Assembly: GCF_900155965.1 (NCBI RefSeq)
Contig: NZ_FTMG01000011.1
Coordinates: forward strand, 62,001-126,000
DNA: 64,000 bases
Source of the DNA: Mucilaginibacter lappiensis
GTDB taxonomy: Bacteria > Bacteroidota > Bacteroidia > Sphingobacteriales > Sphingobacteriaceae
Direction: 5' to 3'
Part shown: piece after piece, positions 16,463-24,345 of the stretch
Numbering within the stretch: the first letter of the stretch is position 1
How the letters are laid out: each line of letters begins with the position of its first letter
Notes under the pieces: generated by a model
The model's database searches: none
What the model was told of the DNA's origin: nothing
The model's input: only the letters and a program-made list of their open reading frames with translations
Program-made: the position numbers and the translations under genes

Positions 16463-18940
16463 CTAAGAAGCATCATCAATTCGCTTATCCGGATTATCTT
16501 CTTTTTTCTTAGCTGGTTTGTGAACGCCCGTGCTTTTGCCAAAATGATAAGTAAAACTTAAAGTAGCTCTTGAACCCAATGTACGGCGCTGAAAATCCAG
16601 AAGTAAAGCATCGCTGCTTCTTAAGAACGCCCATTTACGGGTATTGAAAATATCAACGCTATTGAAACTTAAAGAGGCCTGGTTGCCCGGAAAATCATAT
16701 TTGGCACCCGCATCAAGGCCAAATGCAGGGCGGTTCCTATCCTGAATAATAAAATCAGCAGCGCGGTAATCTGCCCGGATCTGTATGGCCAGGCTTTTTA
16801 CGATAGCTATATTATTGGTAATATTCGCGTTCCAGCTTAAACCGCTGTTTGCCGCTATCCCAAATTGAGGGGCAGCATCGTTCTGGCGCTCAAAAATGTT
16901 GGCGTTGGCGGTAAAATCCCAGGCTTTGATCAAATCAAAGTGCCCTATCAACTCCAATCCTGTGGTATTAGAGTGTTTTAGATTTTGAGCTGTTGTGATG
17001 ATAGTCCCGTTAACCGGTGCGCTCTCAATATGTTTAATGACATTATTAAGCCGGCTATAGTAAAGGCTTGACGTAAATGAAATATTTTTCCAGTTTTTGT
17101 TGTATCCCAGCTCCAGCGAGTTAATGCTTTCCGGTACCAAATTCGGGTTGCCGGTTTCATAATTTGTGGGGTCAGAAAAATCCGTAGATGGATTTAGCTC
17201 TCTTGGAGTAGGCCGGGTTACGCGGTTGGTAAAGCTAAATTGCAGCTGCTGATCGTCTTTCAGTTTCTGCGTTAAAAATACACTGGGATACAAACCCTTG
17301 CTTGGCACTTTTATGGGTGTACGATATAATGAGTTGTTGGTGTCATACCCTGTATAGGTTGCGTTTAAGTGAGCATCCTCGGCTCTTAGGCCTATTTCAT
17401 AGTTAAAGTTCCTGATCTGGTTTTGGTAGTTTAAATAAACGGCATGGATCTGCTTATCGCTGTTGAACAGATTGGTGTAAGTATAAATTGGGGTGGGGGT
17501 TCCATGGTTTAAATCATACGCATACTGGTTATTGTTGCCCAAACTGATCTGGCTGCGATAACCAGCAGATATCTGTCCGGTTTTGCCCGTGGGTAATATA
17601 TAATCGGCCTGTATATTGTAATTATTACCATTGTTCCATATATCGCTTTCCAAGGGATCTGGGTCCGGACGTATCGGTCCTCGCTCGCTCACGGTAGTTG
17701 AATGGTTTTGATAAACCTGAAAATTCCGGGAAGTACCGTGAGAATAAGAGAAATTGAAGGTTAGCTCCTCTTTTGGTTTTTTAAAGTGTTGGCTGTAATC
17801 CAAATCCAGCTCATAGCTTTTCCCGTTACTATTAGTGGTATTGTTTTGCTGACTTGATTGTATGGGCAAGCTGCTGGCATCCAGGTTATTTATTTCTAAC
17901 AACTCATCCCGATGGGTATTACGTAAATTGAGAATGCCCGAAATACTCAATATGCTCTTGGGCGCTAATGAATAATCAATGCCCGCTTTTACATTTTGTA
18001 TTCTGTTATGAGTAGTAGAAGGAAATGTTTCATTGGAATAAATGGTTGCATCGGTTGGCTGTAGAAAGGTGAGATACTGGAAACCGTTGCTATAGGTATC
18101 CCCATCGCGCAAGCTGTAATTTCCATAAAGGTTTACTTTGCCTGTTTGATAACTTAATGCTCCGCTGCCATTATAATTATTACGAGTACCTGCGGCTGCT
18201 GTCACTGAACCATTAAAGCCTGCTTTACTGTTCTTCTTTAAAATAATGTTGATAATACCCTGACCTTCGGCATCATATTTAGCCGATGGATTGGCAATCA
18301 CCTCCACATTTTCAATGGAACTGGCAGGGATAGACTGGAGGATTTGTGTAACATCTCCGCCTGCAATGAGCGACGGTTTGCCGTCGATCAATACTTTTAC
18401 CCCGGTTGAACCCCGCAAGCTCACATTTCCATTTACATCAATTTGAAGTGTGGGCACGTTCTGTAACAAATCGGCAGCGGTACCGCCCTGGCTTACCAGG
18501 CTCTGATTTACTGCGAAAACTTTTTTCCCGTCTTTGTTTTGCAGGGTTGGTTTCTTGGCCGTGATGGTTACCTCATTCAATACTTTATTGGGCGATGGGC
18601 TCATTTGAATTTCGCCCAGGTTTATAACATCAGCCGACGATCTGATGATGATATTTTCTTTAACAACTGCGTTATAACCCAAATAAGTTAACTGGAGGGT
18701 AAAGGTAGCGGATGGTAAATTTGTCATCGTAAAATTGCCGTTGACATCTGTTTGCGTTGCCTGAATATTAGCTTTAGTAGTAGGGTTTGTTAATGCCACT
18801 GTGGCAAATGATATAGCATCGTGGCTTTGGGCGTCTTTTACATGACCGGTTATCTTTCCATTATTTTGAGCATATAGATTGTTGCTCATGCCCGAAAGCA
18901 TGAGTAGGGTTATTACTAATTTTAACTTAAACAGTTTCAT
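16463..18940 (-). CDS. TonB-dependent-receptor-like outer membrane beta-barrel protein
   Basis: Protein of 825 residues from the ATG complementary to 18938-18940, which begins the signal peptide (MKLFKLKLVITLLMLSGMSN, then NLYAQ). Next is a CarboxypepD_reg-like domain (ITGHVKDAQSHDAISFATVA). A plug domain follows (VLNEVTITAKKPTLQNKDGK, TAADLLQNVPTLQIDVNGNV, LIDGKPSLIAGGDVTQIL). A barrel of the OMP_b-brl_3 type with long extracellular loops follows, ending near SFTYHFGKS plus a charged tail. No SusD gene is adjacent. It is therefore an orphan receptor of the type usually linked to siderophore, peptide or small-molecule traffic. The lipoprotein gene upstream may be co-transcribed (about 70-base gap). 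The ligand is unknown. Confidence 0.88.
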   Translation of the reverse strand: MKLFKLKLVITLLMLSGMSNNLYAQNNGKITGHVKDAQSHDAISFATVALTNPTTKANIQATQTDVNGNFTMTNLPSATFTLQLTYLGYNAVVKENIIIRSSADVINLGEIQMSPSPNKVLNEVTITAKKPTLQNKDGKKVFAVNQSLVSQGGTAADLLQNVPTLQIDVNGNVSLRGSTGVKVLIDGKPSLIAGGDVTQILQSIPASSIENVEVIANPSAKYDAEGQGIINIILKKNSKAGFNGSVTAAAGTRNNYNGSGALSYQTGKVNLYGNYSLRDGDTYSNGFQYLTFLQPTDATIYSNETFPSTTHNRIQNVKAGIDYSLAPKSILSISGILNLRNTHRDELLEINNLDASSLPIQSSQQNNTTNSNGKSYELDLDYSQHFKKPKEELTFNFSYSHGTSRNFQVYQNHSTTVSERGPIRPDPDPLESDIWNNGNNYNIQADYILPTGKTGQISAGYRSQISLGNNNQYAYDLNHGTPTPIYTYTNLFNSDKQIHAVYLNYQNQIRNFNYEIGLRAEDAHLNATYTGYDTNNSLYRTPIKVPSKGLYPSVFLTQKLKDDQQLQFSFTNRVTRPTPRELNPSTDFSDPTNYETGNPNLVPESINSLELGYNKNWKNISFTSSLYYSRLNNVIKHIESAPVNGTIITTAQNLKHSNTTGLELIGHFDLIKAWDFTANANIFERQNDAAPQFGIAANSGLSWNANITNNIAIVKSLAIQIRADYRAADFIIQDRNRPAFGLDAGAKYDFPGNQASLSFNSVDIFNTRKWAFLRSSDALLLDFQRRTLGSRATLSFTYHFGKSTGVHKPAKKKEDNPDKRIDDAS

Positions 18941-19009
18941 CTGTATGGATTTTTTAATAAATGGAAAGTAAAAGAGCACTATGGCATTTGATAGCTGATG
19001 GAGAAAGAT

Positions 19010-19546
19010 TTAATAGGCATTGTTTACAGTTAATGGATAAGTATCAGCAGCGCCTTGTACGCCGCCTCCTATAATTTGATCTTTAGTTAAAACAACCGGT
19101 TGGCTTAGGTTGATATGGTATTTTCCGTTTGCATCTACACTTATATCTGCAGTAACATTAGTATTAGCCGTTGAAGAATACTTGGTAGAACCCGTGGTAA
19201 CCGCTGTACCAATTTGGCATTGGATATTTATTAATTTAACACCAGGACTGGTTGTTACCAGGCTGGAGGTTGTTATGTTATATTTCCCGGCACCCAGAGG
19301 ATTCCAGATAAAAATTAAAGTACTGCCCGAATAAACTCCTTTATCATTGTTATCGGTGGTGCCAACAACCATTGTATTAAAAGTACCGTCATTTGCTTGT
19401 GAAGAGGTTCCTCTGTTATAGGTATAGGTTCCAAATTTCCAATTGCTGTCGCTATTGGTAACCGGGGCGGCATCCTTTTTTTTGCTGCAAGAAGATATGC
19501 TAAAGACAAATAAGCATATTGCTGTGATTAACGAAATTCTTTTCAT
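19010..19546 (-). CDS. Hypothetical lipoprotein upstream of the orphan receptor
   Basis: Protein of 178 residues from the ATG at 19546, which opens a lipoprotein signal (MKRISLITAICLFVFSISSC, Cys20 followed by SKKK). The mature part is small, Thr/Ser/Gly-rich and beta-strand in character (SNWKFGTYTYNRGTSSQAND, STLIFIWNPLGAGKYNITTS). This suggests a surface-exposed beta-sandwich of unknown role. It lies directly upstream of the TonB-type receptor on the same strand, so it may be an accessory surface lipoprotein. A longer frame to 19612 runs through the 36-bp palindrome and was rejected. Confidence 0.8.
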   Translation of the reverse strand: MKRISLITAICLFVFSISSCSKKKDAAPVTNSDSNWKFGTYTYNRGTSSQANDGTFNTMVVGTTDNNDKGVYSGSTLIFIWNPLGAGKYNITTSSLVTTSPGVKLINIQCQIGTAVTTGSTKYSSTANTNVTADISVDANGKYHINLSQPVVLTKDQIIGGGVQGAADTYPLTVNNAY

Positions 19547-19585
19547 AGTTTGATAGATTTTTAATTGGCTGATAATAAATACACT

Positions 19586-19621
19586 CATACATATATGCTC
19601 GCATGCGAGCATATATGTATG
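19586..19621. repeat. 36-bp perfect palindrome
   Basis: Every base from 19586 to 19621 pairs with its mirror around the GCATGC centre; the left half reads CATACATATATGCTCGCA. It has no loop and lies 40 bases upstream of the lipoprotein start and 45 bases downstream of the DUF2911 stop, both on the minus strand. It could be a terminator-like hairpin for the DUF2911 transcript, an operator for the lipoprotein-receptor unit, or a cruciform-forming repeat. Confidence 0.85.
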
Positions 19622-19665
19622 CTTATGGAAGTTTTAAAGTTTGAATTATGATCCTGTTTATAGGG

Positions 19666-20181
19666 TTATTTTACCGGAATAAAAACGGATTGCTTTTCCC
19701 AGTTTAGTAAGAACCCTTTTGGGGTGATTTTATAAGCTAGCATTTCCTGATTATCCGCCAGGGAACTTGTTTTTACTTCAACACGGAGTTCATCCTTGGT
19801 TTCATCATATTTGAAAGCGCCCCATTGGTTAGGTACTTTATTAAAAACAGCTATCCATTTATCTTTTTCTTTCGGTACCAGGAAAAAACCGTATTTGCCT
19901 GCAGGTAATTGTTTATGCCCTATTTTAATATCTTTATCGGTTTCAAAAGTAGTGGCCTCATTAGCGCCTGCACGCCAAACTGTATCATAAGGAACTAATC
20001 CGCCCCAGATTTTTCTGCCCTTCACCGATGGGCTGCTGTAATGAATAGTGATGGTAGCATCGCCTACTTTTCCGGTTACGGATTCGGCCGGGCTTACCCG
20101 TGGTTTAGGAGTTTGTGCATAGGCCGAGGCCGATAGAATTACTGCGATTAAAAGTAGGTAAGTGTTTTTGATTGGTTTCAT
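19666..20181 (-). CDS. DUF2911 domain-containing protein
   Basis: Protein of 171 residues with a signal peptide (YLLLIAVILSASAYAQ). The DUF2911 body is nearly complete: SPAESVTGKVGDATITIHYS, PSVKGRKIWGGLVPYDTVWR, AGANEATTFETDKDIKIGHK and LPAGKYGFFLVPKEKDKW. DUF2911 is a periplasmic all-beta domain of unknown function widespread in Bacteroidetes. The start directly precedes the signal peptide. The LytS-type kinase is divergent on the other side, with about 220 bases between. Confidence 0.9.
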   Translation of the reverse strand: MKPIKNTYLLLIAVILSASAYAQTPKPRVSPAESVTGKVGDATITIHYSSPSVKGRKIWGGLVPYDTVWRAGANEATTFETDKDIKIGHKQLPAGKYGFFLVPKEKDKWIAVFNKVPNQWGAFKYDETKDELRVEVKTSSLADNQEMLAYKITPKGFLLNWEKQSVFIPVK

Positions 20182-20402
20182 GGCTTTGATTTTTGATGAT
20201 CAAAGCTGCCTTTTGCAAATCGCCTTTACGAATCTTTTCGACCCACCGGGGTTTATTTCGAATGATAGTGGTTATTTATTCGACAACCTGGCTTTTGGTA
20301 TTCTTTTGGCTAATTGTCTGAATTTTTGGGGTAATTGCAGAGAATAATGCCTCAATGATATAAAACAATACCTTTAAATATAAAAGCTTGGTATTTTTGA
20401 AT

Positions 20403-21416
20403 ATGAAAATAAGAAGACCCAGTACTACTCTGCTTCAGCTGCTAATCTGGGTTGCTGTATTATTGTTGATTTTTTTTTCGGCATTGCCGATGGATGGCGC
20501 CAAGAAATCAGTGGTATCTACTCTAATCAGCACGTTTTCCTACGCGATTATTATTTATGGAAACATCCTGATCCTGTATCCCGTGTTTTATCAAAAAAAG
20601 AAGTTTGTTTGGTACGGTATCCTGGTGATACTTCTTCTTGTGGTTGTAGGGATGTCGCGTGGATATACGTCCATTATGCTTTATCAGTATTTCTCCATAA
20701 TAAAACCGGTTCATATCAAGTTTTTGAATTTGCTTTATTATGTCCCAAGCGGAATCCTGATTTACATTCTCAGTCTTATTTTTCGTATATCCATTGCTTA
20801 CTTTACTTTAAAGCAGCAAACCGAAGAGATTATGCTGCAAAAAAGCCAGGCCGAGCTCAATTTACTCAAATCGCAGGTACAGCCCCATTTCCTGTTTAAC
20901 ACGTTGAACAATATTTACTATAAGGTTTATAAAGTTGATCCTCCTTCGGCCAACCTGATAGAGCGTTTGTCGGATATCATGCGTTATTTTGTTGACGAAA
21001 GTCCGAAAGATGTAGTACCCTTGACAACGGAGGTTGCATTTATTGAAAACTATATGGCATTGGAAAGAATCCGTATCAGGTATGGTGTTACTATTAACTT
21101 TGAGAAAGTATATCAAACAGAATTACGCGTCCCGCCAATGTTACTGATGACTTTTGTAGAAAATATTTTCAAGCATGGGATCAATAAATCAAGTAAGCAG
21201 AACCAGATAGATATCTCGTTAATCCAAAAAGAGGGCTACCTGCTTTTCAGCACAAGCAATCACCGGTTTAACACAACAGTGCCAACCAATTCAAACGGAT
21301 TTGGGATAGCTAATTTAACCAAAAGACTATCGATGTTATATGGATCAAATTTTGAGTTAACTACCAAGAAAGAAGGGGAACTGTACCTCGCCTTTTTAAA
21401 AATACCACTTGTATGA
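20403..21416 (+). CDS. LytS/YehU-type sensor histidine kinase
   Basis: Protein of 337 residues from the ATG at 20403; a TTG fifteen bases earlier is less likely. Four hydrophobic helices occupy about residues 10-140. The His_kinase domain follows with SQVQPHFLFNTLNNIYY, where the His near residue 162 is the phospho-acceptor. A HATPase_c module (LMTFVENIFKHGINKSS, then NGFGIANLTKRLSMLYG) completes the protein. The sensory input is probably membrane-borne because no separate periplasmic domain is visible. Its stop overlaps the LytTR regulator by four bases, so the two form a classical coupled two-component pair. Confidence 0.92.
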   Translation: MKIRRPSTTLLQLLIWVAVLLLIFFSALPMDGAKKSVVSTLISTFSYAIIIYGNILILYPVFYQKKKFVWYGILVILLLVVVGMSRGYTSIMLYQYFSIIKPVHIKFLNLLYYVPSGILIYILSLIFRISIAYFTLKQQTEEIMLQKSQAELNLLKSQVQPHFLFNTLNNIYYKVYKVDPPSANLIERLSDIMRYFVDESPKDVVPLTTEVAFIENYMALERIRIRYGVTINFEKVYQTELRVPPMLLMTFVENIFKHGINKSSKQNQIDISLIQKEGYLLFSTSNHRFNTTVPTNSNGFGIANLTKRLSMLYGSNFELTTKKEGELYLAFLKIPLV

Positions 21417-22123
21417 ATTTGAGCTGCATAATTATTGATGATGAGCCGGACGCGGTTGACCTGCTGGAGTTGCTGATAAAACAAAGCACAGAGTGGCAGC
21501 TAAAAGCCAAATGTTATGATGCGCTGGAGGCCTTGGCTTTTTTGAAGAAGAATCATGTTGATTTTATTTTTCTGGATATTAATATGCCACAGCTTACCGG
21601 TATGGAATTGGCGACCTTGTTACCGCCTCAAACCAAAATTGTTTTTACCACAGCTTATTCTGAATATGCTGCAGAAAGTTATACTTTTCAAACAATCGAC
21701 TATCTGCTGAAACCCATCACTTTAAAGCGTTTTTTATCATCAGTACAGAAAATAGAACCCTATTTTTTGAAACATCAGTCGGAAAGGTCTGTAAATGCCG
21801 AAACGGACAGGGATTACTTTTTCGTAAAATCTGGTAAAGCATTCAGAAAAATATCATTGAAGGATATCTTGTATTTTGAGGGAGAAAAAGACTATGTAAG
21901 ATTGGTTACCTTACAGGAGCAGTTACTTATTTACCGTAGATTGAAGGATATTGAGCAACAATTATTGCAACCATTTATCAGGATACATAATTCCTATATT
22001 ATCAATTCCGAGCAGTTGGTTAAAATAGAAGATAACCATATTTTTATAGGTGATAAACGGCTTCCTGTTAGTGAAAAATTCAGAAGTAGTTTTATGGAGA
22101 TTATCGACAAAAAGAAATTTTAA
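21413..22123 (+). CDS. LytTR-family response regulator
   Basis: Protein of 236 residues. The receiver domain has acidic residues IIDDEPD (9-13), phospho-acceptor Asp55 in FLDINMPQ, switch Thr/Ser in TTAYSEYA and the conserved Lys in YLLKPI. The LytTR DNA-binding domain occupies about 135-232 with KISLKDILYFEGEKDYVRLV and FIRIHNSYIINSEQLV. It is the cognate partner of the overlapping LytS-type kinase; LytTR regulators bind paired direct repeats upstream of their targets. No downstream target is obvious, since the next gene is convergent. Confidence 0.93.
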   Translation: MNLSCIIIDDEPDAVDLLELLIKQSTEWQLKAKCYDALEALAFLKKNHVDFIFLDINMPQLTGMELATLLPPQTKIVFTTAYSEYAAESYTFQTIDYLLKPITLKRFLSSVQKIEPYFLKHQSERSVNAETDRDYFFVKSGKAFRKISLKDILYFEGEKDYVRLVTLQEQLLIYRRLKDIEQQLLQPFIRIHNSYIINSEQLVKIEDNHIFIGDKRLPVSEKFRSSFMEIIDKKKF

Positions 22124-22316
22124 TTGCCTGGAAGCTGCCTGAATTTGATTTAGATTATTTATACTGTAAAATGATTGCTGTTGATTTTAGTCAACGAAAT
22201 AATAAAATGGAAAACAAGACGCTCTAGCCAGGAGAATAAATTTTTTTATAACAACTATATCGTAATAATAAGTGAAGCATTAAGCAACAAAGGCGGCGCT
22301 TATTTGGCGATGTTTG

Positions 22317-23477
22317 CTATTCAAAATAGTGCGGCACAAATCGGCTTACGTTGTCAGTTATAATGGAGTTACTCTCCCTGATACCCATGCCTGCCGCCTC
22401 GCCGCCAATTATCCATGATCCGATGACCGGATAGTTGCCATCCATATCAGGTATATTGGCTATATCCTGGTACACAAATCCCTCTGTTCCGTAATCACCA
22501 CCGGTACTCAATACTATCTGACCGTTTTGTACCATTTCTATATTTGCGCCTTCACGGGAAAGCTTCGGCTTTTTTATATAAGTTGCTGACTGCGGCTCAA
22601 AATATGCAGGAAGCAGGTTTGGATGATTGGGATATAGCTGCCATAAAACGGGCAGCAGCGCTTTGTTTGACCATAGCATTTTCCAAATGGGCTCGATCCA
22701 GTTAACAGTGCTTTTTCCAAAACTGGCTGTGTCCACCTCGTTAATCATCCACTCCCATGGATACAATTTAAAGAGCGTTTCTACCGGGTTTTTATACTCG
22801 TCTACAAACCGGACGCCGTCCCAGATAATATTACCAATATCTGTAAAATGATATTTAAGATCCTTTACTGTAGAGGCAGTATCGAGAATATAGGCTGTGT
22901 TGGTAATATCTTCGCGAAGCTGAAGCGTGGGAATATTGCCTTTCGCCACTTTGAGACAGGCAAAATGATAAAGCGATGAGTGATACTGGGCATGTATCCA
23001 TTCCCAGGCGGCCCTGAGCTTTTCATCGATGGAGTTGAATTGGTTGGCCGATGGTTTATAATCCTTTAACCAAAACCATTGTACAATGCTTGCTTCAAAC
23101 AGAGAGGTTGGCGTATCAGCATTGAATTCAAGCATTTTTGGCGGATTAATACCATCATAGGCCAGATCAAACCTGCCGTACAGCGACCAAAAGCCGGTAT
23201 CACTTTCGTTCCAGGCATGACGAACCAACGGTACCACTGCCTCAGGAATACCAAATAAAGCAAAAAGATCATTGTCAATAACATATTGGGCTGCTTCGAT
23301 ACACATGGCGTGAAGCTCCTGCGTTGCTGATTCAAGCATGAGTATTTCCTTTTCGGAAAACTTATAGCATGCAGATTCGTCCCAATAGGGTACGTCATCC
23401 AGTGTATGGTAAAGAAAGCCCTGTTTCTCTACCAGCTCCTGCCATTGCCGGCGTGGTGTAATTTTGATCCTTTGCAT
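22317..23477 (-). CDS. Glutathionylspermidine synthase-like ATP-grasp protein
   Basis: Protein of 386 residues covering the GSP_synth fold. The motifs are SLYGRFDLAYDGINPPKMLE, FNADTPTSLFEASIVQWFW, KKPKLSREGANIEMVQNGQ (ATP-grasp loop) and GEAAGMGIRESNSIITDN near the C-terminus. It resembles the stand-alone YgiC/YjfC group, which lacks the amidase domain of true glutathionylspermidine synthetase. The natural substrate of that group is not established; ATP-dependent ligation to a peptide-like substrate is expected. It lies 8 bases downstream of a small lipoprotein gene, as ygiC lies after ygiB in enterobacteria, which supports an envelope-related function. Confidence 0.88.
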   Translation of the reverse strand: MQRIKITPRRQWQELVEKQGFLYHTLDDVPYWDESACYKFSEKEILMLESATQELHAMCIEAAQYVIDNDLFALFGIPEAVVPLVRHAWNESDTGFWSLYGRFDLAYDGINPPKMLEFNADTPTSLFEASIVQWFWLKDYKPSANQFNSIDEKLRAAWEWIHAQYHSSLYHFACLKVAKGNIPTLQLREDITNTAYILDTASTVKDLKYHFTDIGNIIWDGVRFVDEYKNPVETLFKLYPWEWMINEVDTASFGKSTVNWIEPIWKMLWSNKALLPVLWQLYPNHPNLLPAYFEPQSATYIKKPKLSREGANIEMVQNGQIVLSTGGDYGTEGFVYQDIANIPDMDGNYPVIGSWIIGGEAAGMGIRESNSIITDNVSRFVPHYFE

Positions 23478-23485
23478 ATGGGAAT

Positions 23486-23923
23486 TTATTCTCCACCGCC
23501 CTCGCCGCCTGCATGGGCCGAGCCTCCAAAGCCTTCACCTGATGAAACCCCGTGCGCTGTTCTGCCAAAACCCTCCACCGTGCCGCCGTGTCCGCTGCTA
23601 AAATGAGCTGGATCTTCACCGGCGCCGCCGTTCCCGGTGTGTATTGAGGAGGAAAGAAACGCGCCACTGCGGTGCTCATCTGCAGACAAAGTTTGGGAAT
23701 AACCCGTACGAGGGTAGTAACGGGTAACCTGGCCACTATTATACCAATACCAGTAGCCATAGCTGCTGTAATGGTATGAATGCTGATTAATTATGGTGTC
23801 TTTTCCGGTGTTATAGTCCGTGCCGTCCCAGGTGCCAACAGTTTGATGCTGCTCATCCTGATCACATGAGCTTAAAACTATCGTAGCAAATGCTATAAGG
23901 GCCAGTGAGTTGCGTTTTTTCAT
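23486..23923 (-). CDS. Small Gly/His-rich lipoprotein, YgiB-like by position
   Basis: Protein of 145 residues with a lipoprotein signal (LALIAFATIVLSSC, Cys about 20, then DQDEQHQ). A Tyr-rich segment follows (HSYHYSSYGYWYWYNSGQV). The low-complexity C-terminus is rich in Gly, Ser, His and Glu and ends GGEGGGE, so the mature protein is probably unstructured. It is the first gene of a two-gene unit with the glutathionylspermidine-synthase-like gene. YgiB (DUF1190) holds this place in enterobacteria, but the sequence similarity is only compositional. The tail could be a ligation acceptor for the ATP-grasp partner; that is a hypothesis. Confidence 0.75.
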   Translation of the reverse strand: MKKRNSLALIAFATIVLSSCDQDEQHQTVGTWDGTDYNTGKDTIINQHSYHYSSYGYWYWYNSGQVTRYYPRTGYSQTLSADEHRSGAFLSSSIHTGNGGAGEDPAHFSSGHGGTVEGFGRTAHGVSSGEGFGGSAHAGGEGGGE

Positions 23924-24121
23924 TTAGGTTTTTATGGGCACTAAAATAACAGAAATTGTTATGCTTTTAGTTTTTGAGAGCGATAAACTTTAATAACTAT
24001 CACGTAACTGTTGATTTACCCACTCCAGTCTTTTAATCCCACCCGGTTAAGCGTCTACGCTCAACCGAAAAACAATTGCGAGTGTTCACACTCGCGTAAA
24101 ATAAACGGATAGTACAAAAAT

Positions 24122-24151
24122 AAAAAAAACCTCAAATCTTTCGACTTAAGG
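24122..24151 (-). terminator. Minus-strand terminator, probably the original tRNA-Met terminator
   Basis: On the minus strand CCTTAAGT (24151-24144) and ATTTGAGG (24137-24130) pair with two G-T wobbles around CGAAAG, followed by eight T. Only 13 bases separate it from the ATGTAG word shared with the tRNA 3' end at 47337. This fits the terminator of the tRNA before the island was inserted. Confidence 0.55.
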
Positions 24152-24175
24152 CTTTTGACTTGAAATGTAGAATTG

Positions 24176-24309
24176 AGTGGCAAAAGATCGACCCTTTATA
24201 ATGATATATATGCGGTACTGGACGCAAAAGGCTTGTATCAAAATAATTTCTCTTCTAACAAGTCTTTCCAAACAATAAACCCTTTATGATCATTTGTGTA
24301 ATCATGTAC
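24176..24309. repeat. Left-end repeat of the island, copy 1
   Basis: Begins GTGGCAAAAG and shares GATATA and GACGCAAAAGG words with 28591-28660 and 33081-33130. From 24243 to 24309 it is 67 bases long and nearly identical to 28657-28723, with two visible substitutions. On the minus strand this block encodes HDYTNDHKGFIVWK in the frame of the TOTE gene. Confidence 0.75.
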
Positions 24310-24345
24310 GATGCGACTAAGTTGTTCAGGATTAGTTTCGAGATG

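Larger units (their letters stand above)
23924..24345. other. Junction stretch with island left boundary
   Basis: The gap holds a small hairpin (GCGAGTG 24078-24084 with CACTCGC 24089-24095), a minus-strand terminator at 24122-24151, the ATGTAG attachment word at 24165-24170, the left-end repeat of the island, and the in-frame 35-codon tail beyond the TOTE gene stop (24241-24345). No independent gene was recognised. Confidence 0.6.
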
